Positions 8,406 to 17,944 are shown, numbered from the stretch's first letter. The stretch: 64,000 bases of DNA from Desulfovibrio sp. JC022 (GCF_010470665.1 NZ_VOPZ01000008.1:62001-126000), one strand, 5' to 3'. Numbers and translations are program-made. Notes: generated by a model not told the origin, from the sequence alone.

Positions 8406-8975
8406 TTATTCCTCGTGGGCTGATGATTCAGGATCAGGCTGACTGTCGTTTTCCTCTGCGTGCACTTCAGGAACGGGCTGTTTGGATTCAACATTAACCA
8501 ATCGCTCCCAGATCATGGACAGAGATGTCATAAGCGATGCGGGCCATTCCTCATCAGCAAAATGATTTTCAAAATGTTTATTCTCAAGCTCGGAAATAAA
8601 TTCATTTCCCAAGGCATGACGCACAAGACCGGGAAAATACATTCCTACCTCCTGCTGAGGAGGAGAAAGAACAATCAGAAGTTCTTTAGGATCTACTTCC
8701 TGTTCCGTGATCGGGTCGAGAATGATCTGAATCCGAACCTTAACCCCGAATTCATTGCGCATACTCCTGATAAAACCCTGAATGTAATCACGCTCGGAAC
8801 GGTCCAAAATCTTGGTCTGGTCCCAGAGAGCGTTACGGGCCTGAATCTTTTCCAGTGTTGACTGGTTGTTCATCCAGAACGCATAGATTACGAGGCCGAG
8901 AATTATGACCATCCCGATCATTCTGAAAAACCGTTCCGATCCAGTCTTACCATGTGGTTTTATAAACAATGCCAT
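8406..8975 (-). CDS. TPM-domain-like single-pass membrane protein
   Basis: A 189-residue protein with one N-terminal transmembrane helix (about 20-38, FRMIGMVIILGLVIYAFW). The C-terminal domain (about 60-160) resembles the TPM fold (PF04536): a helix ending RNEFGVKVRIQIIL, then ELLIVLSPPQQEVGMYFPG and helical segments. The tail is acidic and probably disordered. TPM proteins have been tied to photosystem repair and phosphatase-like activity, but no function can be given here. It is upstream of and probably cotranscribed with rnhA. The domain assignment is by eye and moderately sure. Confidence 0.65.
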   Translation of the reverse strand: MALFIKPHGKTGSERFFRMIGMVIILGLVIYAFWMNNQSTLEKIQARNALWDQTKILDRSERDYIQGFIRSMRNEFGVKVRIQIILDPITEQEVDPKELLIVLSPPQQEVGMYFPGLVRHALGNEFISELENKHFENHFADEEWPASLMTSLSMIWERLVNVESKQPVPEVHAEENDSQPDPESSAHEE

Positions 8976-9075
8976 GATTCATACCTTGTGCTGCTTGATG
9001 AATTTAAAACAGGATAGAACGTTTACCTGTATGGGCCGATGGTATCAAGTATTTGCTTTCATGTAAAAATGGCAA

Positions 9076-10443
9076 CTATGAGCAAAGCTCCGCAGCCAGC
9101 CGCTCCAGCAAGGCTTCCACAGTATTCTTTATTTCAGAGAGCTGTTCTTGCGAGGAAGCCTCAAAACGAAGTGTCAGAGCAGCCTGAGTATTGGACGCCC
9201 GCACAAGGGCCCAGCCGCCCTCGAAAACAACACGTACGCCATCGATGCTTATAACTTCATAATCCTTGGCAAGCTCCTGCGCCGCATTTTCAACCAGCTT
9301 GAACTTAATTTCTTCGGGATACTCAACACGCAGCTCCGGGGTAAAGAAAGTCCGGGGCCATTCATCCCACATTTTCGAAAGCGGAACTTCAGTAGCGGAT
9401 AAAATCTCCAACAACCGCAAGGCGGAATAAAGGCCATCGTCAAATCCGTAGAAACGGTCGGAAAAGAAAATGTGCCCGCTCATCTCGCCGCCCAGTCCGG
9501 CTCCGGTTTCAATCATCTTGGCCTTCATGACCGAATGACCCGTGCGGGCCATAAGCGGTTCGCCGCCGTGCTTGGAAATATCATCAAAAAGGAGATGGCT
9601 GCACTTTACATCGGCCACCACAGTTTCACCGGGTTTGCGCTCCAACATTTCACGCGCATACAGAGCCACAAGCCTATCTCCGGGCACAAGATTACCCAGC
9701 TCATCCACCGCCCCGATACGATCGGCATCACCGTCAAGGCCGATACCCACTTCCGCACCATGTTCAACCACGGCTTTGAACAGGTCGCCCATGTACTCTG
9801 CAACCACCGGGTCCGGGTGGTGGTTGGGAAAATCCCCATCCGGTTCACAATACTGGGGGACGACCTCGGCCCCGGCCTGACGGAGCATTTCAAGAGCAAT
9901 ATGCCCCCCGGCCCCGTTACCGCCATCCAGAACCACCTTGAGGGGACGTTTAAGCTTAATGCCGGAAAGCAGATCTTCGATATAATAGGGAACAATATTA
10001 TGATAAGAAGCCATTCCGCTTCCATCAATGAAATCACCGGACTCCATTATGTTGTAGATTTCCTGAATATCATCGGTATGGATAGTGGTCTCGCCACCCC
10101 AGACCTTAAACCCGTTAAATTCCGGGGGATTGTGGCTGGCGGTGATCATTACCCCGGCTTTATAACCCAGCTTTTTTGCGGCAAAATATAATGCAGGGGT
10201 GGGAATAAGGTTCAGGAAAAGCACATCCACACCGGATTTATTCAGCCCCCGCCCCACGGCCTGTTGATAGGCAGGAGAACTGTGGCGGCAATCATGACCA
10301 AGTACGGCCCGGTCCCAGCCCTTGGCACGAAACCATGTTCCGCAGGCCCGCCCTAACCGTTCAACCCACTCTTCATCAAAATCCTGATCCACAACCCCGC
10401 GGATATCGTAAGCCCTAAATATCTCTTTCCTGATTTCCTTCAT
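9076..10443 (-). CDS. Phosphomannomutase/phosphoglucomutase
   Basis: An alpha-D-phosphohexomutase of 455 residues, close to AlgC/ManB-type enzymes that interconvert hexose 1- and 6-phosphates for surface polysaccharide and glycogen precursors. Motifs appear in order: the phosphoserine loop TASHNPPEFNG (near 102), the metal loop DGDADR (near 240), the sugar-specificity loop GEMSGH (near 322), and the phosphate-binding RASNTQAALTLRFE near 420. N-terminal YDIRG is also typical. Whether it prefers mannose or glucose cannot be read from sequence. It is transcribed away from the radical SAM gene. The nearby glf supports a role in sugar nucleotide supply. Confidence 0.92.
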   Translation of the reverse strand: MKEIRKEIFRAYDIRGVVDQDFDEEWVERLGRACGTWFRAKGWDRAVLGHDCRHSSPAYQQAVGRGLNKSGVDVLFLNLIPTPALYFAAKKLGYKAGVMITASHNPPEFNGFKVWGGETTIHTDDIQEIYNIMESGDFIDGSGMASYHNIVPYYIEDLLSGIKLKRPLKVVLDGGNGAGGHIALEMLRQAGAEVVPQYCEPDGDFPNHHPDPVVAEYMGDLFKAVVEHGAEVGIGLDGDADRIGAVDELGNLVPGDRLVALYAREMLERKPGETVVADVKCSHLLFDDISKHGGEPLMARTGHSVMKAKMIETGAGLGGEMSGHIFFSDRFYGFDDGLYSALRLLEILSATEVPLSKMWDEWPRTFFTPELRVEYPEEIKFKLVENAAQELAKDYEVISIDGVRVVFEGGWALVRASNTQAALTLRFEASSQEQLSEIKNTVEALLERLAAELCS

Positions 10444-10581
10444 TACACTTCTCCGTTAACCATAATTCTTTTCCGGCTTCATAAGAATCAACCCATTCTT
10501 GCGGTAAGAACAGATTGCGAGTATGAGTCTAAAGCAGGTATCACTCTATAATTTATAAAAAAGAGAACCACACAGCAAGCC

Positions 10582-11625
10582 ATGTTTAATATTCCATACG
10601 TTGAAGTACATACGGTCGACCATTGCAACAACAACTGCCGCTGGTGCCACAACTACTCCCCTTTCTGCCCGGAAAAGGAATATGAGGCCAGTGACTATTT
10701 CCCCGGCCTTGATATCCTCAACGGAGACAACTTCCATCTTGGGGCCATTTCACTCATGGGCGGGGAACCATTTCTGCATTCTGACATAACCCGCTTTGCT
10801 TTCCATATCTGGGAAAGATATGAAAGCCCCATTGTCATCACCAGCAACGGATTCTGGCTTTCCGAAGATGCTGTGCGGGCCTACAAAGACCTCTGGAAGC
10901 TCATGGCACTGGTCAAAATTTCCCGCTACCCGACCATTGAGAAACAGCTCGGCGGATACGATGAAGCCTATCGCATAGCCATGCTGATCAAAGAATACAA
11001 CCCCCATGTAAGGATTGAATTCCCACAGAAGGCTGTTTTTAACAAACTTGAGACCTTTGCAAAGCCAAGGGAAGTAAAACGTTTTTGCGGCAACTCACAT
11101 TGCATGGCTTTGCTGCGCGACATGACCGTACACCGCTGCGGAGCCGGCGGGTACCAACGGTTTGCCCCTGACGAAATGCTTAGTGATGGCTTTAAAAACT
11201 GCCCGCACATGTCCTACGACCTTAAAAATTTTGATTACAACGATTTTGTGCTCTGGCGGTCCCGCTATCCCCTTGAAGCCTGCTCCTACTGCAATTTTTC
11301 CGACCGCACCCCATCGGTAGGCTGGAAAGTGGAAAAGGGTCATAAGCCTTTTAATACGGATTATGAAATCAGCTACCACTACAATCTGGCCAAAAACATG
11401 ATCATTCAGGAAAGTTTTGCGGACGCGCAAAACAGAACCGAATTCATCCGCAACAACTACGGCGAACAGCCGCAAATTAATGTAATCAAGGGTCTCATTG
11501 CCTCACAGCACGGAGATTTAACCGGAAGCCTTGAAGCATTCTCTGCCGCCTTGCAGCAGGACCCGGATAATGCAGAGGCCAAATATTTCCTTGATCTGGT
11601 GCGCCGACAGGTAAAACCATCCTGA
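10582..11625 (+). CDS. Radical SAM protein with C-terminal TPR-like tail
   Basis: A 347-residue radical SAM protein. The cluster motif is C-x3-C-x2-C (CNNNCRWC) at residues 14-21, right at the N-terminus. The SAM-binding MGGEPFLH is near 56, and later Cys residues (CGNSHC, CPHM, CSYCNF) suggest a SPASM-like auxiliary cluster. The last 60 residues (about 285-345) look like one or two TPR helices. The substrate is unknown; relatives modify peptides or sugars. The start ATG has only a weak ribosome site. It stands alone between the hexomutase and hflK. Confidence 0.75.
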   Translation: MFNIPYVEVHTVDHCNNNCRWCHNYSPFCPEKEYEASDYFPGLDILNGDNFHLGAISLMGGEPFLHSDITRFAFHIWERYESPIVITSNGFWLSEDAVRAYKDLWKLMALVKISRYPTIEKQLGGYDEAYRIAMLIKEYNPHVRIEFPQKAVFNKLETFAKPREVKRFCGNSHCMALLRDMTVHRCGAGGYQRFAPDEMLSDGFKNCPHMSYDLKNFDYNDFVLWRSRYPLEACSYCNFSDRTPSVGWKVEKGHKPFNTDYEISYHYNLAKNMIIQESFADAQNRTEFIRNNYGEQPQINVIKGLIASQHGDLTGSLEAFSAALQQDPDNAEAKYFLDLVRRQVKPS

Positions 11626-11774
11626 ACAGGATTCAATATTCAGAAAAAGTTTTATCTTTAACAGAAATTGATCTAATCTGTGTATATTTATTAATGCGTT
11701 ACAGGATGACCGGATAACTCTCCCCGCTTGCTGCTACAAAACGTTCGTGCGGAAGTTATTATTTCATTAACATA

Positions 11775-11804
11775 TTGACCTGCATATCCGATTTTCCTTG
11801 ATAT
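11775..11804 (+). promoter_or_regulatory. Candidate hflKC promoter
   Basis: TTGACC (11775-11780) and TGATAT (11799-11804) are spaced 18 bases. If used, transcription starts near 11811, so the upstream in-frame ATG at 11803 could not serve. This supports the start at 11833. Confidence 0.4.
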
Positions 11805-11832
11805 GTCGGTCTATCTCACCTATCAAATTTAC

Positions 11833-12906
11833 ATGAACTGGGACTGGGACAAATTATCCGAACAACGGCAGAGGAACAAAGGCGGCGGAGGTGCTCCGAA
11901 ACCGCCGAATGTGGACGATATCAACTCCACAATCAAAAAACTCCGCGGAACCGGCTTGCCGGGCGGAAAATTTTTAATCATCGGCATCATCCTGCTCTGG
12001 TTTCTTTCCGGGGTCTACATTGTAGAACCGGATGAAGTCGGTGTGGTAACCAGATTCGGTAAGTACGTGGACACCACGACCCCCGGACCGCACTACCACC
12101 TTCCGATTCCCATTGAATCGGTTATGAAGCCTAAAGTCACACAGATCAGACGTGTGGAAGTGGGTTTCCGTTCCTATGGCTCTTCGCGCTCCTTTACCCA
12201 AGGTCAGTCGCGTAATGTGCCCGAGGAATCTCTCATGCTGACCGGTGATGAAAACATCGTTGATGTTCAATTCATCGTACAATACCAGATCAAAGATCCG
12301 GTGAACTATCTCTTTGAAGTCAGCAACCAGCCTAAGACCATTCAGGATGCTGCCGAAGCGGCCATGCGTGAGATCATCGGTAAAACCAAGATCGAACTGG
12401 CACTGACCACCGGTAAACTCCAGATTCAGACTGAAACACGTGATCTGTTACAGACAATTGTGGACCGCTACAAACTCGGAGTAAATGTGCTGGCAGTGCA
12501 GCTGCAAAACGTGCATCCACCGAACGAGGTTGTGGACGCCTTTAAGGACGTAGCCTCCGCCCGTGAGGACAAGAGCCGCTACATCAACGAAGCGGAAGCC
12601 TACCGCAATGACATCCTGCCCAAAGCAAGAGGTCAAGCAGCGGTCATGGTTAACAAAGCGGAAGCCTATAAGGAATCCAAAATCCGCCTTGCAGAAGGTC
12701 AGGCCAAGCGTTTCATGGCTGTGTACAAGGAATACAAAAATGCCAAGGACATCACTGTTAAACGTATGTACCTTGAAACCATGCAGAACATCCTTTCCTA
12801 TCCGAGCATAGAGAAAGTGATTCTTTCCGATGATGCGGCTCAGAAAACACTTCCTTTCCTTTCTCTGGACGGAAAGGCTCTTCCCATTCAAACCGGTAAA
12901 AAATAG
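11833..12906 (+). CDS. hflK: HflK, membrane protease FtsH modulator subunit
   Basis: HflK and HflC form a large membrane cage around FtsH that modulates its proteolysis. The 357-residue protein begins MNWDWDKL, followed by a Gly-rich stretch, a transmembrane helix (FLIIGIILLWFLSGVYIV, about 45-64) and an SPFH/band-7 domain (about 65-250, with VVTRFGKYV and GPHYHLPIP). A helical Ala/Glu-rich segment follows. The start at 11833 is preferred to 11803 because MNWDWD resembles other family N-termini and because of the promoter position. hflC follows 11 bases later in the same operon. Confidence 0.92.
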   Translation: MNWDWDKLSEQRQRNKGGGGAPKPPNVDDINSTIKKLRGTGLPGGKFLIIGIILLWFLSGVYIVEPDEVGVVTRFGKYVDTTTPGPHYHLPIPIESVMKPKVTQIRRVEVGFRSYGSSRSFTQGQSRNVPEESLMLTGDENIVDVQFIVQYQIKDPVNYLFEVSNQPKTIQDAAEAAMREIIGKTKIELALTTGKLQIQTETRDLLQTIVDRYKLGVNVLAVQLQNVHPPNEVVDAFKDVASAREDKSRYINEAEAYRNDILPKARGQAAVMVNKAEAYKESKIRLAEGQAKRFMAVYKEYKNAKDITVKRMYLETMQNILSYPSIEKVILSDDAAQKTLPFLSLDGKALPIQTGKK

Positions 12907-12917
12907 GGGATAAGAAT

Positions 12918-13778
12918 ATGAGTTTACTCAAAAAAAGTTCCGCTCCCCTGGCAATTCTGATCATTGTTGCCGTACTGGGGATTGCACAGAGTGCATATAT
13001 CGTAAAGCAGACCGAAAAGGCCATTGTGCTTCAGCTCGGTAAGCCCAAATCCGGGCCAATGGGACCGGGGTTGCATTTCAAGCTGCCCTTTGTCCAGAAC
13101 GTAATCTATTTTGATTCACGACTTCTGGAATATGATGCCCGCCCGGCTGAAATCCTGACCAAAGACAAGAAAAACATGGTTGTGGATAACTACTCCAAGT
13201 GGCGCATTGCCGACCCCTTGTTGTTTTACCGCACCGTACGTTCCATCCCCCGCGCTCAGGCACGGTTGGATGATATTATCTACGCGGAACTGCGCGTTGC
13301 CCTTGGTCGCTACACGCTGATCGAGATCATCTCCAGTGACCGTACTTCCATCATGGAAGAGGTAAGCCATACCTCGAACAGTCTGCTCAAGCCTTACGGT
13401 ATTGAAGTCCTTGATGTTCGCATCAAGCGTACCGATCTGCCGCCTGAAAACGCCCGTGCTATTTACGGACGTATGAGGGCAGAACGTGAACGTATGGCCA
13501 AGCAGTACCGCTCACAGGGTAGCGAAGCAGCGGCCCGCATCACAGCACAGGCTGACAAGGAAAGAACCATCCTGTTTGCTGATGCGAACCTCAAGTCCGA
13601 CATCCTGCGTGGTGAAGGTGATGCAATCGCGACCAAAACCTATGCCGAAAGCTTCGGCAAAGACCCGCGCTTCTATGAATTCCAGAAATCTCTCGAAGCC
13701 TACGAAAAAGGATTCAGGGCTGGAAAAACGAAGCTGATCCTCTCACAGGACAACCCGTTCTTAAAGTATATGAAGTAG
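12918..13778 (+). CDS. hflC: HflC, membrane protease FtsH modulator subunit
   Basis: Partner of HflK. The 286-residue protein has an N-terminal signal-anchor helix (about 9-27, PLAILIIVAVLGIAQSAYIV), then the SPFH domain with LQLGKPKSGPMGPGLHFKLPF and VDNYSKWRIADPLLFY. The long helical region includes RAERERMAKQYRSQGSEAA. This arrangement and length match HflC. It is cotranscribed with hflK, and a strong terminator at 13808 ends the operon. Confidence 0.93.
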   Translation: MSLLKKSSAPLAILIIVAVLGIAQSAYIVKQTEKAIVLQLGKPKSGPMGPGLHFKLPFVQNVIYFDSRLLEYDARPAEILTKDKKNMVVDNYSKWRIADPLLFYRTVRSIPRAQARLDDIIYAELRVALGRYTLIEIISSDRTSIMEEVSHTSNSLLKPYGIEVLDVRIKRTDLPPENARAIYGRMRAERERMAKQYRSQGSEAAARITAQADKERTILFADANLKSDILRGEGDAIATKTYAESFGKDPRFYEFQKSLEAYEKGFRAGKTKLILSQDNPFLKYMK

Positions 13779-13807
13779 TTTCTCAGCAAACTCGACATGA
13801 CACTAAT

Positions 13808-13848
13808 AAGCCCGTAGTATCTCACGAGATATTACGGGCTTTATTTTT
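13808..13848 (+). terminator. Terminator after hflC
   Basis: AAGCCCGTAGTATCTC pairs with GAGATATTACGGGCTT (one G-T pair) and is followed by TTATTTTT. Confidence 0.85.
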
Positions 13849-13859
13849 GGAGGCTTCAT

Positions 13860-14981
13860 ATGGAAAATTGCAGACATCTTATCGTCGGTGCCGGGATTAC
13901 CGGCTGTACCGTTGCCAGACACATTGCAGACAACTTAAATGAAAAAGTGCTGGTCATTGACAAACGAGGCCACATCGGCGGCAACTGCCACAGCCGCATC
14001 AATGAAGAAACGGGCATTGAAGTCCACACCTACGGCACCCATATTTTTCATACCAAAGAACGCAGAGTCTGGGACTTTTTGAACCGCTTCACAGAATTCA
14101 ACGGCTATAGGCATAAAGTTGTGACCACCTATCAAGGCCGCACATTCCATATGCCGGTCAACTTGCAGACCATTAATTCTTTCTTCGGGATCAGCCTGAA
14201 ACCGCACGAGGTTGAAGACTTCATCCAAAGTAAAAGCGCGCAAGAGAACATCACTGCCCCACAGAACCTTGAAGAAAAGGCTATCAGCCTCATCGGGCGG
14301 GAATTGTACGAAGCTTTTGTTAAGGGCTACACCCTCAAACAATGGGAATGCGATCCCAAAGAGCTGGATGCATCAATTATCACCCGTCTGCCCTTCAGGC
14401 ACACCTATGAATGCGACTACTTTACCGACCGCTATCAAGGGCTGCCATGGAACGGCTATACGAAACTGTTCGAACGCATGCTGGACCACGAATTAATCGA
14501 GACTAAACTGAACGCAGATTTCTTTGACCTGAAACGAATTATCCCCAAAGATTGCAATATCTACTACACTGGCCCGGTGGACCGGTATTTTGATTACTGC
14601 CACGGGGAACTTACATGGCGTTCCCTGCGCTTTGATTATCAGGTGGAAGATGTGGATGACTATCAAGGTACATCGGTCATGAATTACGCCGATATTGACG
14701 TTCCATACACCCGTATTCATGAATACCAGCACCTACACCCGGAAAGGAAGAACACAAGCGGCAGGAGCATAACTGCACGCGAATTCTCCATGAAATGGAA
14801 ACAGGGTGACGAGCCGTACTACCCGGTCAATACAAACGACGACCGCAAACGACTTGAGCTATATCAGATTAAAGCCGGAAAGCAGGAGAATGTGCACTTC
14901 CTCGGCAGGCTGGGCCAATACAAATATTATGATATGGACAAGGCCGTACTGGCTGCGCTGGAATTTTGTGATAATCTCTAA
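13860..14981 (+). CDS. glf: UDP-galactopyranose mutase
   Basis: Glf is a flavoenzyme converting UDP-galactopyranose to UDP-galactofuranose for surface glycans. The 373-residue protein has the FAD dinucleotide-binding N-terminus IVGAGITGCTVA followed by VIDKRGHIGGNCHS. Further on are YGTHIFHT, the GYTLKQWECDP segment around 160, and YYPVNTNDDR near 320, all typical. GGAGG lies 8 bases ahead of the ATG at 13860, directly after the hflC terminator. Its 3' end overlaps the convergent hemW gene by 4 bases. Together with the hexomutase it suggests galactofuranose-containing polysaccharide. Confidence 0.94.
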   Translation: MENCRHLIVGAGITGCTVARHIADNLNEKVLVIDKRGHIGGNCHSRINEETGIEVHTYGTHIFHTKERRVWDFLNRFTEFNGYRHKVVTTYQGRTFHMPVNLQTINSFFGISLKPHEVEDFIQSKSAQENITAPQNLEEKAISLIGRELYEAFVKGYTLKQWECDPKELDASIITRLPFRHTYECDYFTDRYQGLPWNGYTKLFERMLDHELIETKLNADFFDLKRIIPKDCNIYYTGPVDRYFDYCHGELTWRSLRFDYQVEDVDDYQGTSVMNYADIDVPYTRIHEYQHLHPERKNTSGRSITAREFSMKWKQGDEPYYPVNTNDDRKRLELYQIKAGKQENVHFLGRLGQYKYYDMDKAVLAALEFCDNL

Positions 14982-16174
14982 TCAAACGCAAGGGACTCCA
15001 AAATAGAATTGGAAACCAACATACCGTTCTTGGTCAAGCGCAGGTAGCCCGCGCTCATGCGCACCAGTCCGTTCTTATGCAAGGCACTTATGACGGACCC
15101 TTTTTCCTTGGTCAGATCACGCCCGGTGAGTTCCGTATAGTCAGAGAGTTTAAGTCCCTTTGATGTCCGCAAACAGAGCATAATCAACTCTTGTGCCTTG
15201 ATTTCATCAGTGAGTTCCTCGAAATCCTCCCCGGCAAAAGCTCCTCGTACAGCTGCGTCATACTCATCCATATAGCGCGGATTGGTGAACCTGCGATTAC
15301 CGATTGTGGATACTGCGGAAGGCCCGAGACCAAGGTAATCCATGCGATCCCAATAGCCCTGATTATGGCGGGAAATAAAACCCATACGCGCGAAATTTGA
15401 AATCTCGTACTGAATATAGCCCATGGATTCCAGATATTCAGCCCCGTAGATAAACATGCGGGCCTGCTCCCCGTCAGGCGGCAGTTCCATATCCAGATCC
15501 TTGGCCCGCTGTCCGAAGACAGTACCCGGTTCAATGGACAAACCGTAACAAGACATATGTTCCGGCTTAAGCTGGACCACAGCTTTTAATTCATCGTTCC
15601 AATCCTTGACCTTCTGGCGCGGCAGTCCCCAGATCAAATCAATGCTGATGTTGCCGAACCCGGCCTTGCGGGCCACGTAATATGATTCAGTTGCCTGCCT
15701 TGCGGAATGGGGACGACCGAGGGTTTCAAGGTTACGGTCGTCTAGAGACTGGAAGCCGAGACTGAGCCGGTTGATGCCCATATCGTAGAGGGCCTTGAAG
15801 TAGGAAAGATCATTGGCTGAATCAGGATTGGCTTCAAGGGTAATTTCCATACCCTTGGTGAAGCTGAAATTCTTGCGCAGGGCATCCATGATCAGCTCAA
15901 GCTGAAACGGCGGAATCAGACTGGGAGTACCGCCGCCGAAATAGACTGTACCGATATTGGGGTTCTTGAGCCGCTTGCCCCAAAGCTCAATCTCGGACAG
16001 CAGGGTTTTCATGTACCATGCAAAACTGACCTGCTCGAACGGCTGGGAATGAAACGCGCAATAGTTGCATTTGCGTTTGCAGAAAGGCACATGAATGTAG
16101 AGCAGGAGGTTTCTGGCCTCACTGCCGTCACCGCGCAGCAGCGGGGCATTGAAAAAAGCTGGGGGCATTCCCAT
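14978..16174 (-). CDS. hemW: Radical SAM heme chaperone HemW
   Basis: HemW-type protein (coproporphyrinogen oxidase-like) thought to deliver heme to target proteins. The 398-residue sequence has YIHVPFCKRKCNYCAFHS with C-x3-C-x2-C near residues 32-39, then YFGGGTPSLI near 88 and NPDSAN near 130. A C-terminal winged-helix-like HemN_C region contains LRTSKGLKLSDYTELTG. The HemN-specific N-terminal extension is absent, and the cluster is followed by AFHS, as in HemW. The N-terminal 20 residues before LLLYIH may be shorter in reality. A copy of the intergenic element lies upstream. Confidence 0.9.
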   Translation of the reverse strand: MGMPPAFFNAPLLRGDGSEARNLLLYIHVPFCKRKCNYCAFHSQPFEQVSFAWYMKTLLSEIELWGKRLKNPNIGTVYFGGGTPSLIPPFQLELIMDALRKNFSFTKGMEITLEANPDSANDLSYFKALYDMGINRLSLGFQSLDDRNLETLGRPHSARQATESYYVARKAGFGNISIDLIWGLPRQKVKDWNDELKAVVQLKPEHMSCYGLSIEPGTVFGQRAKDLDMELPPDGEQARMFIYGAEYLESMGYIQYEISNFARMGFISRHNQGYWDRMDYLGLGPSAVSTIGNRRFTNPRYMDEYDAAVRGAFAGEDFEELTDEIKAQELIMLCLRTSKGLKLSDYTELTGRDLTKEKGSVISALHKNGLVRMSAGYLRLTKNGMLVSNSILESLAFD

Positions 16175-16188
16175 ATGAAAACCTTATT

Positions 16189-16307
16189 GGATGCGCTTTG
16201 CGCTTTTGGATAAAATGATTTTGCCTCCGGCGGCCCTTCGGGGACCAGAGAACCCTTTTGAAAAAGGGTTCTCTGGACTCTCCTAAAACTTTTATTATGG
16301 CTTCGCC
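16189..16307 (+). repeat. Intergenic hairpin element with leading GATGCGC module
   Basis: The module GATGCGCTTTGCGC (about 16190-16204) precedes the head GCCTCCGGCGGCCC at 16223. The hairpin CCAGAGAACCCTTTT / AAAGGGTTCTCTGG follows, then CTCTCCTAAAACTTTTATTA and tail GGCTTCGCC. The head faces the hemW start. The stem sequence differs from other copies yet remains fully paired. Confidence 0.8.
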
Positions 16308-16369
16308 GTATTTAATTACAAACAGTCATTTTAAAAAAAAGCACTAGCAAAAATTTACTCTTAAAAGAC

Positions 16370-17203
16370 CTACCTGCTTACCCAGAGAGCCGCCCCTTCG
16401 AGCTGGTGCAATAATTTCACACTAAGCGAACGGGGAAACAGCTTTTCAATTGCGGTCTTGTCGTGCTTGCCGCGCCCTGCTGCAACTGCGGCGTAGGGCT
16501 TTTTGGCGACCTGCTCCAGAATGGCCTTGGCAACATCATCACCGTCTACAACCAGTTCTTTGATGCGCTCCGGCGCAACGCCGTTATCTTCAAGGTGCTG
16601 ACGAGTAATCTCAAAAATATCTTCCGAGGTCGCTGCGCCCTTCTCTCTGGAATCATGTACATGGAGCATGGTTATGTCATGGTTGGGATTATCGCCAAGC
16701 ACGAACCCCACATGATCCGCAATCCTCTGCGAAGGGGCATCCTCATCCACGCAGAGCAGGACATCCTTACCCGGAATCTCCTGCGGACACTTGCAGAACC
16801 AGAGCGGAAAATCAACTTCTTCCCAGATAACCTTAGACCCCACGCTGTAATCGAAAAACTCTTCAAGCACGGACTGAGACTGCCGCCCCAGTATGACAGC
16901 GTCATACATGCCCTTATGCCCTTCCTGTACTATCTCGCGAGCGGTATTGCCCCGCGAGTAGATGCTCTTGATATCGATATGGCTTTCTGCGCAAAAGCTG
17001 TGATCAATGAACCATTGACGAGTCTCTTCAAGAAGTTTGCGTCCCTTGCCCAGTGCCCCCTTACTCCATGAGCTCTTCGGGGGGGCAACATTAAAAAGGG
17101 TGATACGCACATCACAAGGAGAATGAAAAAAATTCTTTATAAATCTGACCGCATATGACGCGGTGCAATCCGCACGAACACAAACCAGTAGATGCTTTTC
17201 CAT
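16370..17203 (-). CDS. Tandem universal stress protein
   Basis: A protein of 277 residues that looks like two UspA-like domains in tandem (about 1-135 and 140-277). The first half contains LLVCVRADCTASYAVRF and AVILGRQSQS; the second contains DVLLCVDEDAPSQRIADHV, TMLHVHDSREKG and AAVAAGRGKHDKTAIEKLFP. The canonical G-x2-G-x9-G-S/T nucleotide motif is imperfect in both halves, so ATP binding is uncertain. The ATG at 17203 is preferred to the in-frame GTG at 17209 because AAGG lies just upstream. It is probably a cytoplasmic stress or signalling protein. Confidence 0.75.
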   Translation of the reverse strand: MEKHLLVCVRADCTASYAVRFIKNFFHSPCDVRITLFNVAPPKSSWSKGALGKGRKLLEETRQWFIDHSFCAESHIDIKSIYSRGNTAREIVQEGHKGMYDAVILGRQSQSVLEEFFDYSVGSKVIWEEVDFPLWFCKCPQEIPGKDVLLCVDEDAPSQRIADHVGFVLGDNPNHDITMLHVHDSREKGAATSEDIFEITRQHLEDNGVAPERIKELVVDGDDVAKAILEQVAKKPYAAVAAGRGKHDKTAIEKLFPRSLSVKLLHQLEGAALWVSR

Positions 17204-17308
17204 GTTCACCTTATCCTGTTGCTGTCGAAATATAGCAAGAAGCAGGAGTACTGCTTTTTAAATACAGAAGCTTAGAACAAGATAACCACTGTAAAAAAAT
17301 TAAACAAG

Positions 17309-17860
17309 CTAAGATTTTTTCAAATCATTCTCATAACGCTCATTTTCGCTGAACAAACAACCGCAGTACTGCTGGCGGTAGATACCCATTTCCTTGGAGC
17401 GTTCAATGCCGTCTTTCCAGCCTTCACGGAAGTCATAGTAATAGAACTCGCATTTGCTTTTCCCGGCCATATCTTTTCCGAGTTCGGCAATACGCTCATG
17501 CTGTTGGAATTTACTATAGAGCAAAGTCGTGGTGTAGAAATCAAAGTTGCCGCGTCTGGCAAGGGAAAGGGTTCGCTCCAGACGATCCGCATAGCAATGA
17601 AAGCAACGGTTGGCTTCGCGGAAAGCTGCATTACGGAACCATTTTTTGGAATCGTACTCATCCAGCCTGCCGATGACCTTTACGTTCATCTTCTCGCAGA
17701 CTTCGAGAAAGCCGTCGCGGCGGCGCAGGTATTCCTGCAAGGGGTGAATATTGGGATTGTAGAAAAATGCGGAAACTTCAAAGCCCTGATCACGCAAAGC
17801 ATCGATAGTGGTAATAGAACAAGGACCGCAACAGGCGTGAAGAAGTACTCTTTTAGACAT
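17309..17860 (-). CDS. queH: Epoxyqueuosine reductase QueH
   Basis: QueH is the iron-sulfur enzyme that reduces epoxyqueuosine to queuosine in tRNA anticodons, the non-homologous alternative to QueG. The 183-residue protein has the conserved cysteine motifs LHACCGPCS (residues 6-14), CFHCYADRL (near 80) and QYCGCLFSENERY (near 165). The start at 17860 is selected because GGAGGG lies 7 bases upstream; the longer open frame adds 16 residues without support. It is preceded by a truncated intergenic element and the RNase E/G gene, on the same strand. Confidence 0.9.
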   Translation of the reverse strand: MSKRVLLHACCGPCSITTIDALRDQGFEVSAFFYNPNIHPLQEYLRRRDGFLEVCEKMNVKVIGRLDEYDSKKWFRNAAFREANRCFHCYADRLERTLSLARRGNFDFYTTTLLYSKFQQHERIAELGKDMAGKSKCEFYYYDFREGWKDGIERSKEMGIYRQQYCGCLFSENERYENDLKKS

Positions 17861-17890
17861 ATATCCCTCCGGGGACTGAACAAGCATTCC

Positions 17891-17944
17891 CCGGCAAAGC
17901 CCTAACAAAAGGGTTTAAGGCCCCCGGCAGGGCTGCCAGAGGCC
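17891..17944 (-). repeat. Intergenic hairpin element lacking one hairpin arm
   Basis: This minus-oriented copy has the head GCCTCTGGCAGCCC and CCTTAAACCC on one side and GGGCTTTGCC on the other. The second hairpin arm and the AATCCC-AAAACTTTT spacer are missing, so it looks like an internal deletion. Confidence 0.6.

Noticed and set aside
11803-11832. Upstream ATG of hflK
   Set aside because: It overlaps the candidate -10 box and lacks a ribosome site; the start at 11833 gives the usual HflK N-terminus.
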